Assembly (NCBI GenBank): GCA_905210415.1
Contig: CAJLWM010000004.1
Coordinates: 5,853 to 69,852, forward strand
Reading direction: 5' to 3'
DNA: 64,000 bases
Source of the DNA: an uncultured Prevotellaceae bacterium
GTDB lineage: Bacteria; Bacteroidota; Bacteroidia; Bacteroidales; Muribaculaceae
Position numbers and translations under genes: made by a program. Below are positions 17,322-25,586 of this stretch, piece after piece (positions within the stretch are counted from its first letter, which is position 1; each line of letters begins with the position of its first letter). Under the pieces are notes generated by a model that was given only the letters and a program-made list of their open reading frames with translations, was not told the origin of the DNA and made no database searches.

Positions 17322-18845
17322 TTAATTGATATTCTCGTATTTCTCATCCACAAGTGTCTCGGCTGCCTTGTTGAAGAGGTCGAGCAACTTATATTCCTCG
17401 CTTCCTTTTTTATAGGCGTTGGCATCGCGGCTCAACTTGTTCATTTGCGCCACAAACGAGTCGCAAGAGATGCTGGCTCTGCCGAGCGGCCAACTGCGCT
17501 TCTTGGTTTGCACGCCATTCACCACGGTGTTCATATTCAGGTCGCCGATGTTGAATAGGTGCACACTGCGCATATTGTCGCACATCTCGCCTATCCAGTC
17601 AACATACGAGCGCATAAACTGTCCGTCAAGCACCCGGTAGAATTCGGTGGCAAATATGTCGCTGGTAATCTTCGGGGCATCCTCGGTAAATCCGCGTCCG
17701 ATTGCGCCTTTCAGACCCGTGCGAAGGAAGAGGAATAGCAAGTGAAATTTCACAAGCGGCTTATATATCATGCGGCGAGTCTCGGCGCCGAATGCGCTGA
17801 AGTCGAGGTCGGTGACGTCTTTTTCAAGCCCATACTCATAAGCCATCGTAGGCAACGGATTGCCATATTGGTCGCTCAAGCGATCGGTGGCTATGCCCGC
17901 GAAACGAAGTGGCGACAACGCGCCCACAAGTTCCACCAGATGGGCACGGTTTTTCTGGCCATTCTCGCCTGGGTCGTAGACGTATGGCTTCGAGGTCACC
18001 TGATCGCCCACATAATACAGGGCATTGATGGCATATCGGCTATCGTTGGTGAGGGTCTTATTGTAGTAGTGAAGCGCCGATTGAGTCTTAACCACAAAGT
18101 CGGCTTTATTGATTCGCGAGTCCTCGTTGTGCTCAATATTGAAATACGGCAACACGGTGAGGGCTCCAATAGGAGCTTTTCGCAGCACCTCCTTATTACT
18201 CACGTCGAGTTGCTCGGCATGGCGGATGTTCTTCACCAATATCGGGAATCCCGCCGCGCCAGTGCCACCGAATATCGAGCTCACAAAGAATATGCGGTCG
18301 CCGCTATTAAACACATTGGCAAACGCCTTAAATTCGTCGCTGTCTTTGATCTGATTGAGCGCCACCGAACCGATGTTTGGCGAGCCCACAAAGCCTATGC
18401 GCATCTTATTCTCCAGTTGATAGTCGGCAAAGAGCAGCGAGGTGAGCGCCTGATTAGGCTCATTCATGGTGTTGTAGCTGATATACTCTCTGAATTTGTT
18501 CTGCTCCACCGCAGCCAGATTGCACACGGGTGTGCGATTGAGCATTATCGACGAATCGGTGAGGATATCGCTCAGCAAAGTGATTTTATTGGCAAAGAAG
18601 CCGTCGGCTTCCACCGCTTCGCCATATAGTTTGCGGCGCAGCATGCGATAGTCGCTCAGGAGCAACTCGGTGCGCTTAAGGTCTTCGTTTGATTTATGCG
18701 GATCGATAATTATCGGCACAATCTCAAAATTCTTCAGCGGTTTGCCGTTTTCGTCGAGGGGCTTCACGCCTGCTGCCGAGAGCATCACGAGCGACTTCAG
18801 CACTCGCGACCCCGTTCCGCCTATTGCAAATATAAATAGTCTCAT
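17322..18845 (-). CDS. Tubulin/FtsZ-like GTPase family protein
   Basis: 507 residues, cytosolic. The N-terminus has a Rossmann-like start with a glycine loop, FIFAIGGTGSRVLKSL (GGTGSR at 9-14). Residues 190-199 read SIFGGTGAAG, the tubulin signature [SAG]GGTG[SAT]G in slightly altered form, at about the place where FtsZ and tubulin have their T4 loop. FVGSPNIGS (152-160) lies in between. The rest has no similarity I recognise, and a T7-loop catalytic Asp could not be placed with confidence. It resembles the divergent tubulin-like proteins seen in multigene membrane-remodelling clusters rather than cell-division FtsZ, which is a dcw-cluster gene. It starts 53 bp after the four-helix membrane gene. 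Confidence 0.75.
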   Translation of the reverse strand: MRLFIFAIGGTGSRVLKSLVMLSAAGVKPLDENGKPLKNFEIVPIIIDPHKSNEDLKRTELLLSDYRMLRRKLYGEAVEADGFFANKITLLSDILTDSSIMLNRTPVCNLAAVEQNKFREYISYNTMNEPNQALTSLLFADYQLENKMRIGFVGSPNIGSVALNQIKDSDEFKAFANVFNSGDRIFFVSSIFGGTGAAGFPILVKNIRHAEQLDVSNKEVLRKAPIGALTVLPYFNIEHNEDSRINKADFVVKTQSALHYYNKTLTNDSRYAINALYYVGDQVTSKPYVYDPGENGQKNRAHLVELVGALSPLRFAGIATDRLSDQYGNPLPTMAYEYGLEKDVTDLDFSAFGAETRRMIYKPLVKFHLLFLFLRTGLKGAIGRGFTEDAPKITSDIFATEFYRVLDGQFMRSYVDWIGEMCDNMRSVHLFNIGDLNMNTVVNGVQTKKRSWPLGRASISCDSFVAQMNKLSRDANAYKKGSEEYKLLDLFNKAAETLVDEKYENIN

Positions 18846-18898
18846 TTAATACTGATTTTCGTCTTGATATTAAGTATTATTGCCACACAGGGGCTTTA

Positions 18899-19348
18899 TC
18901 ACACTGGTGAATGACGGCAGTTGCTGCTCCACCAGCGCATAGCATACGATGCTATCACAAATGTGACAAGAGAAAATATCGCGTGATACAATGCCATCTG
19001 CGAGGTTTCGCCATACGATAGGCCAAGCTCGTTGAACGTGCTTTGATTGTATGTCCAGCATGCCACCGTGGCTGCCACCACGTTCACCACAAGCACTATC
19101 GCCCAATGCTGCCAACAGTCGAACTTCACCGAATTGATCACATAGTAGTATATCGCGCTCAATGCCCACGAAATGCCCACTATTATCATGGCAAACACCG
19201 AGTATAGGCCGTGATTATACAACTCGTTGGAATATCCGCCGTCGAAGTATTTCACGCTCTCGTATATCTGGGCTGGCATAAGCAGAAACGCCAATGAAAC
19301 TACTGCTCCCACTGCCAGAAACACCAAATTTTTCACATTCTTGTTCAT
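18899..19348 (-). CDS. Four-helix membrane protein of the cytoskeletal-type operon
   Basis: 149 residues with four predicted transmembrane helices (about 7-24, 48-68, 81-100 and 120-140) and short loops; no family recognised. The N-terminus is short and basic (MNKNVKN), fitting a cytosolic start. Helix lengths and the absence of charged residues within them argue for a structural or scaffold role rather than a transporter. It lies 35 bp after the vWA lipoprotein gene and 53 bp before the tubulin-like gene, so it is part of the same transcript. Confidence 0.7.
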   Translation of the reverse strand: MNKNVKNLVFLAVGAVVSLAFLLMPAQIYESVKYFDGGYSNELYNHGLYSVFAMIIVGISWALSAIYYYVINSVKFDCWQHWAIVLVVNVVAATVACWTYNQSTFNELGLSYGETSQMALYHAIFSLVTFVIASYAMRWWSSNCRHSPV

Positions 19349-19383
19349 ATCTTTGAGAATAAATTTATTTCATTTTCATAGTT

Positions 19384-20871
19384 TTATTTCTCCACCTCTA
19401 TAGCAAACTTGGCATAGGCATCGCCGCCATTAGCATAGGCATCATATATGCCTCGCATAAATGGAGCAAAGCCAAATGTGGTGCTTGCAAATCGTGGTGC
19501 CGAAGCATCGCTGTCGTCGCGGCTGTCGCTTGCCTCTATCCACTCGGGGAAGGCATTAAGTATCTTCACCACCACCTTGTCGTGGCTCACCTCTGGGCTT
19601 GCGGTGAAGGTGATGATGTGTGTCTTTCCTTCAAGGTAGCTCTTCATATTTCCTGCCACCATCTGAGGGCTGATGCGCTGCACCTCTATCTTGTAGTTGC
19701 TTGCCGAGGTCACGCTATAATTCGCGGCATCGCACAGAAATTCATCGTCCTTATTGAGCCCGCTCAGATCTACGGCTATGCTGAAGCGCAAAAGCCCTGT
19801 AGCGCGGTCTTCCTCGCAGCGCTCCAAGCGCAATTCGCCATGGCGTGCCACACGATAGCGGCCCTTGCTGCCATCCCACGATGGAAGCATCGCCACAGCC
19901 ACGTCGCTTTGTGGCTGATTAAATCGGTAGGTGGCTTCGGCGCCTGTCACTTCCAGGAATCGGCCGAATGAGCCATCGGCGCACATGCGGTCGATTACGC
20001 CACTATCGGCTATCATCACCACATAGAATGGGCGCATGCCATCGTAGCGATAAGCCGCACCGTTGTAAGGATAATACATGCCGTGATAACTGCCACGCAC
20101 TTTAGTGACAATCACCGATTTGCCCGGATATTGACGAAATACGCCTGTGGCGAGGCTGTTCACCTCGTTGAATATCTTCTCGCTGCTCACGTTGCGTGTG
20201 TCTCTTGGCGAGTAAATCATATCGCTCACCAGCACGCTCACCTCATCTGAGGCACCACGACTAAGTATAGTGTTGAAAATCTGCAAGAAATCGGTGTATC
20301 GAGCATCACCGATGTCGGCTGTAGAGGCATAAATATTTTTGTCTTTCACAAATTCAGCCACAGGGGAGTTGTAGGCATATACGCCATCGTTCACTATCGC
20401 TATGCGCACATTATCGTAGGCCGCTCCGTCGCCCGACGCGGGGAAAAAGTTTATCAGGTCGTTCACCGCTTTTTTCAGTTCGCCGCCGCCACCCTGCGTG
20501 TCGTAGGCCGTCATAGAGCCGCTTCGCTCTAGATAGATGCTCAAGCGCAACGCCTGCTGCTTGCCATAAGCAAGCACATTCCAATGGCGTGCCGGACGCA
20601 GATTTTCGCCCATCGTATTGATGTAGTCGTTGAGCGCCGCCACGTTCACTTCGCCATCGTCATCGAGATAGTCGGAATAGGCTCGGCTGTCTGATTTTAT
20701 CACCTTGCATATCTCTGCGAAACTTGTTTCGGTGGTGTCGCCATCGAGCAACATCTTTTTCACCGTTTTGTCGAGGCTCGAACTGCCACAACTTGCCATA
20801 ACCGACACTACAAGCAGCATCACTGCTGCCATAGGAATAATATTTTTGATTTTTTGCGCTGCGATATTCAT
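19384..20871 (-). CDS. vWA-like lipoprotein, first gene of the cytoskeletal-type operon
   Basis: 495 residues from the ATG at 20871; an in-frame TTG at 20892 would add seven residues before the signal. A lipoprotein signal is clear (IPMAAVMLLVVSVMASC, lipobox VMASC). A von Willebrand A-like fold starts near residue 115: LRLSIYLERSGSM is placed like the MIDAS strand, but has Glu where Asp is usual (ERSGS for DxSxS). It continues with an Asn/Asp strand and VSVLVSDMIYSP. The C-terminal 170 residues form further beta-rich sequence. It probably acts outside the cytoplasm, tethered to a membrane. It opens the six-gene operon; a TATATTTG box lies about 80 bases upstream. Confidence 0.74.
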   Translation of the reverse strand: MNIAAQKIKNIIPMAAVMLLVVSVMASCGSSSLDKTVKKMLLDGDTTETSFAEICKVIKSDSRAYSDYLDDDGEVNVAALNDYINTMGENLRPARHWNVLAYGKQQALRLSIYLERSGSMTAYDTQGGGGELKKAVNDLINFFPASGDGAAYDNVRIAIVNDGVYAYNSPVAEFVKDKNIYASTADIGDARYTDFLQIFNTILSRGASDEVSVLVSDMIYSPRDTRNVSSEKIFNEVNSLATGVFRQYPGKSVIVTKVRGSYHGMYYPYNGAAYRYDGMRPFYVVMIADSGVIDRMCADGSFGRFLEVTGAEATYRFNQPQSDVAVAMLPSWDGSKGRYRVARHGELRLERCEEDRATGLLRFSIAVDLSGLNKDDEFLCDAANYSVTSASNYKIEVQRISPQMVAGNMKSYLEGKTHIITFTASPEVSHDKVVVKILNAFPEWIEASDSRDDSDASAPRFASTTFGFAPFMRGIYDAYANGGDAYAKFAIEVEK

Positions 20872-20911
20872 AATTTGAGAGTGTGAATACAACCTATTTT
20901 CAAGTAACCAT

Positions 20912-20942
20912 TAGTCCCAATTCGGTATTAGGGATTGGGCTA
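20912..20942. repeat. Short MITE-end remnant in the operon leader
   Basis: Contains TCCCAATTCGGTATTAGGGA, matching the left end of the MITE-like family, and closes on itself as an imperfect inverted repeat (TAGTCCCAAT / ATTGGGCTA). It lies between the probable promoter and the ATG of the vWA gene and would form a hairpin in the leader RNA. Confidence 0.5.
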
Positions 20943-20947
20943 ATATG

Positions 20948-20955
20948 CAAATATA
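20948..20955 (-). promoter_or_regulatory. -7 box of the six-gene cytoskeletal-type operon
   Basis: TATATTTG on the minus strand matches TAnnTTTG and would start a leader of about 70 bases before the ATG at 20871. A TTTG lies 14 bases upstream instead of the usual 19. Confidence 0.45.
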
Positions 20956-21177
20956 CTAAAACTAAAGCACAAACAGCTTTTATTCGCCAAAAAATCGCCA
21001 ATACCACTGATTTATAGCAATTATAGGTTTAGCATATCTGCATATGGCTTAGCTACCAATCAGGACTCATCGCCCTAATGGTGCCCACCAAACATTAGAC
21101 GCAGCGTGGCGTCCAAAAAGTTGCATTCGCGTTCCCTACATCGCGATTTTTCATGAATTTGGGTTTAGGAGGTGTGT

Positions 21178-21201
21178 TTAGGGTTAGGGTTAGGGTTAGG
21201 G
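21178..21201 (+). repeat. Telomere-like (TTAGGG)4 repeat
   Basis: Four perfect tandem TTAGGG units. The third-to-fourth unit boundary supplies the TAA stop of the EptA-like gene (minus strand CCC TAA). Four GGG runs separated by TTA on the plus strand fit an intramolecular G-quadruplex motif. A related GGGTTTAGGAGG lies just before it. Confidence 0.9.
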
Positions 21202-22914
21202 ATATGCCAAGCCTCGCTTTCGCATCATCTCCACATCTTGACGCTTCAAGCCAATTGAATCCATCGGCAACGGCTCGTTGTGGTCGTTGAGATAATATCG
21301 CTTAGGCGCGATATACATTTGCGAGCAAAGCGAGTATTCCGGACGTGCCAACTTGGCGGTTATGCCCGACAGGCCCAGCATAGTGTGAAATGCCACAAGA
21401 TTAGATGCCACAGGCTTTGTAATATTGTCCTTCATTGCCTGATATTCCATAGTGTGATGAGCTATGTATCCGTCGCTTACCCACACAAAGAACGGCACTC
21501 GCAACTGATAGAACGACGGCACTGGCGACGCGTGCATATACATGCGGCGTTCGTCATCGTAAATATCCTCGCCATGGTCTGACATATACATCACACACGC
21601 ATTATACCCTGCCTTGCGGGTTAAGTCGATGATGCGATGCAGCAACATATCGGTATATACAATCGAATTATCGTAGGCATTTATCATGGTCTGACGGTTC
21701 TTATAACCGATAGTGGTGACCTTATCCGGGGTGAATCGGCGAGCCTCTTCGGGATAGCGGTCGCAATAGTTGAAGTGCGAACCATAGGTGTGCAACACCA
21801 CAAATCGCTTATGATTGCTCAGCGAATCGGCAAGTTCTTTCTTCAGATAATCTACGAGCACTTGGTCGTCTACGTTGACATTGGCATCCACATTCTCCTT
21901 CACAAACACCGTGCGCTGTGCCTCATCGGCAAAAAAGTCGATGAACGAATGGTTAGAGCGCTGGTTTGAGAAGAACGCGGTGGCATAGCCAGCCTCGTTG
22001 AACGCCGTGATTATGCTCTTTTGGTGATAAATATCCTCGAAATTCTCAGCCGATGCGGCCGACAGTATCATAGGCACGCTCTTGTGGGTGACATTGGCTT
22101 GCGACAGCACATCGCGAAATACCACCAAATTACCCTCTTTATCGAGCAGCGGCGTAGTGGGTCGATGATAGCCATACAAGCCGAAGTTCTCGGCTCGCGC
22201 CGTTTCGCCTATCACCAATATGTATGCTTCCTTCTCATCGGCTGGGTGGGTGGCTTTGGCATTAAAAGTGAAATCTTTTGATGTGGCAGGATAACGATTG
22301 GTGGCAATAGTGCGCTCCACCGCCAACACCAAGTTGTCTGACACATTTATCGGGTAGATATCATCAACAAATCCAAATCGTGGCTCCTTGGCGTAGCATC
22401 CCACAAGCATAGCAAAGCCCACACCCATACCTACAAAGGCTATGCGGCGCTGACGCTTCAGGAATTGGCGTGGCAATGAGGCGTGGCACATCGACACCAG
22501 CCCCCAAAAGAGCAGTGGCAAATACACCACAAACACAAATATCACCGCTGGCAATATGCCGCAAAGTTGCTCTCCGGCTTCGGTGGCATTGGTGGTGGCT
22601 ACGTTCAGAAACATGTCCACAGCCAATATCGCCTCGCCATACATATCGAGCAGCACTATCTGAAACGCATCGAAAAACACAAACAGAAACAACGCCCAAA
22701 ACATTTTGCCAGGGCGTCGCAGTAGTGTCATCACATACCACCATAGGCTCATTGGCAGCACTATGTTGGTTAGGCGCACAAGCAACGAAGTGGGTTCGGT
22801 GAAAAACAGCAAAAAGTTTGGCAACGACAAGCCGAGCACAAACAGCACAAACAGCAGGCGCTGGTTGCACTTAACTTTTCGAAGATATTTTGTAATTCTA
22901 TTAAAAGGCTTCAT
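21196..22914 (-). CDS. Phosphoethanolamine transferase, EptA family
   Basis: 572-residue inner membrane enzyme of the alkaline-phosphatase/sulfatase superfamily that transfers phosphoethanolamine to lipid A or another envelope glycan, often lowering affinity for cationic peptides. Five N-terminal transmembrane helices (to about residue 180) precede a periplasmic catalytic domain. The metal and nucleophile region is readable: YILVIGETARAENFGLYGYH with Glu and Asn, then ANVTHKSVPMIL with the acceptor Thr, and further on MYMSDHGEDIYD with the metal-binding Asp-His. The start overlaps the end of the barrel gene upstream by 14 bp, so the two are co-translated. The stop lies in a (TTAGGG)4 tract. 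Related members decorate core oligosaccharide rather than lipid A; the acceptor is not decided here. Confidence 0.88.
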   Translation of the reverse strand: MKPFNRITKYLRKVKCNQRLLFVLFVLGLSLPNFLLFFTEPTSLLVRLTNIVLPMSLWWYVMTLLRRPGKMFWALFLFVFFDAFQIVLLDMYGEAILAVDMFLNVATTNATEAGEQLCGILPAVIFVFVVYLPLLFWGLVSMCHASLPRQFLKRQRRIAFVGMGVGFAMLVGCYAKEPRFGFVDDIYPINVSDNLVLAVERTIATNRYPATSKDFTFNAKATHPADEKEAYILVIGETARAENFGLYGYHRPTTPLLDKEGNLVVFRDVLSQANVTHKSVPMILSAASAENFEDIYHQKSIITAFNEAGYATAFFSNQRSNHSFIDFFADEAQRTVFVKENVDANVNVDDQVLVDYLKKELADSLSNHKRFVVLHTYGSHFNYCDRYPEEARRFTPDKVTTIGYKNRQTMINAYDNSIVYTDMLLHRIIDLTRKAGYNACVMYMSDHGEDIYDDERRMYMHASPVPSFYQLRVPFFVWVSDGYIAHHTMEYQAMKDNITKPVASNLVAFHTMLGLSGITAKLARPEYSLCSQMYIAPKRYYLNDHNEPLPMDSIGLKRQDVEMMRKRGLAYP

Positions 22915-24076
22915 TCACATTAAAAATAAATCCGCTCTCCCCGCCTTTGCCTACTCCATAATCGAGGCGAACATTCACATTCTTCTTAAATTCCCATCGA
23001 AAACCAACGCCAAAGTTTGGCAACACGTGCTTTGCCGACTCACGGTCGTGAAACACAGTGCCTGCGCCACCCCACACGGTTACGCCGCAGCGGTGCCACA
23101 CATTCTGGCGCAATTCCACTTGGGCTGCAGCCATATTCTTGTCGCGATAACGGTCTTTGTAGTAGCCTCGCATCACATACGAGCCACCCACACTTGCCAT
23201 CATCTCCCACGATGGAGTTCCGCTATTAAACGTAGCCTTCACCTGCTCGGCGAGTGTCGCTCCACGCCACAGCGCTTGATATGCGTTGGCTGTGATGTTG
23301 GTGGTGCTGAAAGCATAATCGTTACTCAACCACTTCGGGCGGAACATCTGCGAAACATCCACATACACTCCGCGGTGCGGATTGGTGACGTTGTCGCGCG
23401 AGTCGAATTGCAGGGTCAAACCCACGCCTATGTTGTGCAATCGCAAGTCTTGTCCGTGATATAGGTGCAGTTTCTCTGCATCAATGTCGTAGGCTTTCAT
23501 CACCATTGCCGAGAACATCGGACCCACGTAGAGGTCTTTCACCAGGCGAAACAAAAACTCCACATCGGCCTTACCCATCAGTCGCTTCATGTCGGTCTCA
23601 TTGTCGTCGTTGCTACACTCATCGTAGCCTACGCCCCAATATTTCGTAGGAAAATAGTTGAATCGCAGGTCGTAATTGATGCGATATCGGTCGTCGGGGA
23701 AGAAGTTGTTACCACACACGCCCACTGCCACAAGCCCTATCACCGAGGTGTTGGTGTAGAGGGTGACATTAGATGGCTGCATGTCGGGCGAACATCCGCT
23801 CATCCTATACAGGCCCGAGCCCATCAATCCGATACTGAAGTTAGTGTCTTTGTTGTATGACGGACCTCCGATAAAACTGATGTCGAATCGCTTGTTCTTC
23901 TTTTCCTTGTTGGCATCGCCGAAATAGTCAACTATTTTGCCGAAAAACCCCTTATGTCGCTTCACTGTGTCGGTTGGCACGCTATCGTGCGCCTCTTCGC
24001 TCACAGACATAACCTCTGATTTGCCCGCACAAATGCCGCACACAGATATAGCCAATATCGCAAATAATACTCTCAT
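22901..24076 (-). CDS. BamA/TamA-family outer membrane barrel protein
   Basis: 391-residue outer membrane protein with a signal peptide (MRVLFAILAISVCGICAGKS) and no POTRA-length N-terminal region. The mature part resembles the 16-strand bacterial surface antigen barrel of Omp85 proteins, with RFDISFIGGPSYNKDTNFSI and strands of alternating residues. VGLTLQFDSRDNVTNPHRG is close to the conserved Omp85 segment, and the C-terminus ends in Phe (FIFNVNEAF) as a beta signal. Short POTRA-less members occur in Bacteroidetes; their cargo is unknown. It is the first gene of a two-gene unit with the EptA-like transferase. MITE-like copy 2 lies directly upstream of the ATG, so the native promoter may be displaced. 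Confidence 0.8.
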   Translation of the reverse strand: MRVLFAILAISVCGICAGKSEVMSVSEEAHDSVPTDTVKRHKGFFGKIVDYFGDANKEKKNKRFDISFIGGPSYNKDTNFSIGLMGSGLYRMSGCSPDMQPSNVTLYTNTSVIGLVAVGVCGNNFFPDDRYRINYDLRFNYFPTKYWGVGYDECSNDDNETDMKRLMGKADVEFLFRLVKDLYVGPMFSAMVMKAYDIDAEKLHLYHGQDLRLHNIGVGLTLQFDSRDNVTNPHRGVYVDVSQMFRPKWLSNDYAFSTTNITANAYQALWRGATLAEQVKATFNSGTPSWEMMASVGGSYVMRGYYKDRYRDKNMAAAQVELRQNVWHRCGVTVWGGAGTVFHDRESAKHVLPNFGVGFRWEFKKNVNVRLDYGVGKGGESGFIFNVNEAF

Positions 24077-24086
24077 TAAGTCGTGT

Positions 24087-24278
24087 TTTATGCCAATTCG
24101 GTCATTAGGGTTTGGACGGATTTTGGAATTTTAGAAGTGCAGATTTTGATTGATTTTTAATGAGTAATAGCAGGCTATTGCGAATTAAAAACATACAAAA
24201 GATGCCTTATAAAAACCGAAAGACTCCAAGCAGTAGAAAAAATCACTACATTTACGGCTAATAACCGATTTGAGTTTA
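24087..24278 (+). repeat. MITE-like repeat, copy 2
   Basis: About 192 bp. Left end GCCAATTCGGTCATTAGGGT and right end ATAACCGATTTGAGTTTA form imperfect terminal inverted repeats; the interior matches copies 1 and 4 closely. It starts ten bases upstream of the barrel gene ATG. The remaining 24279-24443 is AT-rich with no gene seen. Confidence 0.8.
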
Positions 24279-24443
24279 TATCGGTTGCAAAAATAGCCCA
24301 TTTATTTCACAGATAGCTCATATTCACCACACAATTTACTCATGCACTGACCAAAACGACCATTCTTAAGGAAAAACTGACCACCGACAACCATCCTTTT
24401 TCGGACAATTGACGGTGGCTGACTACACAAACGTAGCGTTATC

Positions 24444-25544
24444 TCACTTATGCAATTTATCGAAATAATAGTCGAGCACCTCCGATGCTGCAACGAACGA
24501 ACTTTGACGTGACGAGAGTACCATTTGCCTCTTCGCTTCGAGCATTTCGCTTATTACAGGGTCGGTGTAGAAGTTGCGCTTTAGATGCTCGTTGATGGTC
24601 TCATACATCCAATATTGCTCTTGCTGACGACGGCGCTCTTCGAAGTAGCCCGACTTGCGCACAAAATCAAAATATTGGTCGATCATCTGCCATACCTCAT
24701 CGATGCCCAGTTCGTAGTAGCCCGAATAGGTGAGCACCTTTGGAGCCCAACCGCTTGGTGGCAATGGGAATAGGTGCAGCGCGCTGCGGAATTGCGCAGC
24801 AGCCAGCTTTGCACGGTCTACATTATCACCGTCGCACTTGTTTATCACGATGCCGTCGGCCATCTCCATGATGCCGCGCTTGATGCCTTGCAACTCGTCG
24901 CCTGTTCCTGCGAGTTGTATGAGCAGGAAGAAATCCACCATTGAGTGCACTGCCGTTTCGCTCTGACCAACGCCCACGGTTTCCACAAAGATGTTGTCGT
25001 AGCCAGCAGCTTCACACAGCACGATGGTTTCACGGGTCTTACGAGCCACACCGCCAAGCGAACCAGCCGATGGACTAGGGCGAATGAATGCGTTGGGCTG
25101 TACCGAAAGTTTTTCCATACGGGTCTTATCACCGAGGATCGAGCCCTTTGAGCGTTCACTACTTGGGTCGATGGCAAGCACTGCCAGTTTGCCGCCACGA
25201 TTGAGCACGTGCAAGCCAAACACGTCGATTGACGTACTCTTGCCGGCGCCTGGCACACCTGTGATGCCTATACGCTTTGAGTTGCCAGTATATGGCAAAC
25301 ATTTCTCTATCACTTCTTGTGCCAATGCCTGATGCTCATCGAGTTGGCTTTCAACAAGTGTCACTGCCTGACCAAGTATGGTCACGTCGCCTTTTCGTAT
25401 GCCTTCCACATAATCGTTGGCGGTGAGCACACGGCGACGAGGACGTGCCTTAAAGTTAAGATACGGATTGGTCATCGGTGGCTGAGCCACTCCTTTGTTA
25501 ACAGTCAGACCAGCATATTCTTCGCTATTCTCTGGATGTTCCAT
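24444..25544 (-). CDS. meaB: Methylmalonyl-CoA mutase-associated GTPase MeaB
   Basis: G-protein chaperone that protects and reloads the adenosylcobalamin-dependent methylmalonyl-CoA mutase, here in the cytosol. The 366-residue product has the P-loop GVPGAGKS at 96-103, the following DVFGLHVL helix, AIDPSSERSKGSILGDKTRM as switch region, the ETVGVGQSE Walker-B-like strand and the NKCDGDN G4 motif. Length is slightly above family average because of a 35-residue N-terminal extension. The mutase genes are not in this window. It follows two DUF1573 genes (42 bp gap) on the same strand. Its need for B12 fits the riboswitch-controlled uptake operon 6 kb away. Confidence 0.93.
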   Translation of the reverse strand: MEHPENSEEYAGLTVNKGVAQPPMTNPYLNFKARPRRRVLTANDYVEGIRKGDVTILGQAVTLVESQLDEHQALAQEVIEKCLPYTGNSKRIGITGVPGAGKSTSIDVFGLHVLNRGGKLAVLAIDPSSERSKGSILGDKTRMEKLSVQPNAFIRPSPSAGSLGGVARKTRETIVLCEAAGYDNIFVETVGVGQSETAVHSMVDFFLLIQLAGTGDELQGIKRGIMEMADGIVINKCDGDNVDRAKLAAAQFRSALHLFPLPPSGWAPKVLTYSGYYELGIDEVWQMIDQYFDFVRKSGYFEERRRQQEQYWMYETINEHLKRNFYTDPVISEMLEAKRQMVLSSRQSSFVAASEVLDYYFDKLHK

Positions 25545-25586
25545 GTTATATTGTGTTTTTTATTATATCGGTTAATAAGTTAGTTT

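Noticed and set aside
17742-18629. 295-codon open frame antisense to the tubulin-like gene
   Set aside because: Shadow of a GC-balanced real gene, rich in His/Arg/Ile with no domain; the opposite strand has clear motifs.
17322-18845. Plasmid partition system of TubZ type
   Set aside because: No replication, partition-site iterons or TubR-like regulator nearby; partners are envelope proteins instead.
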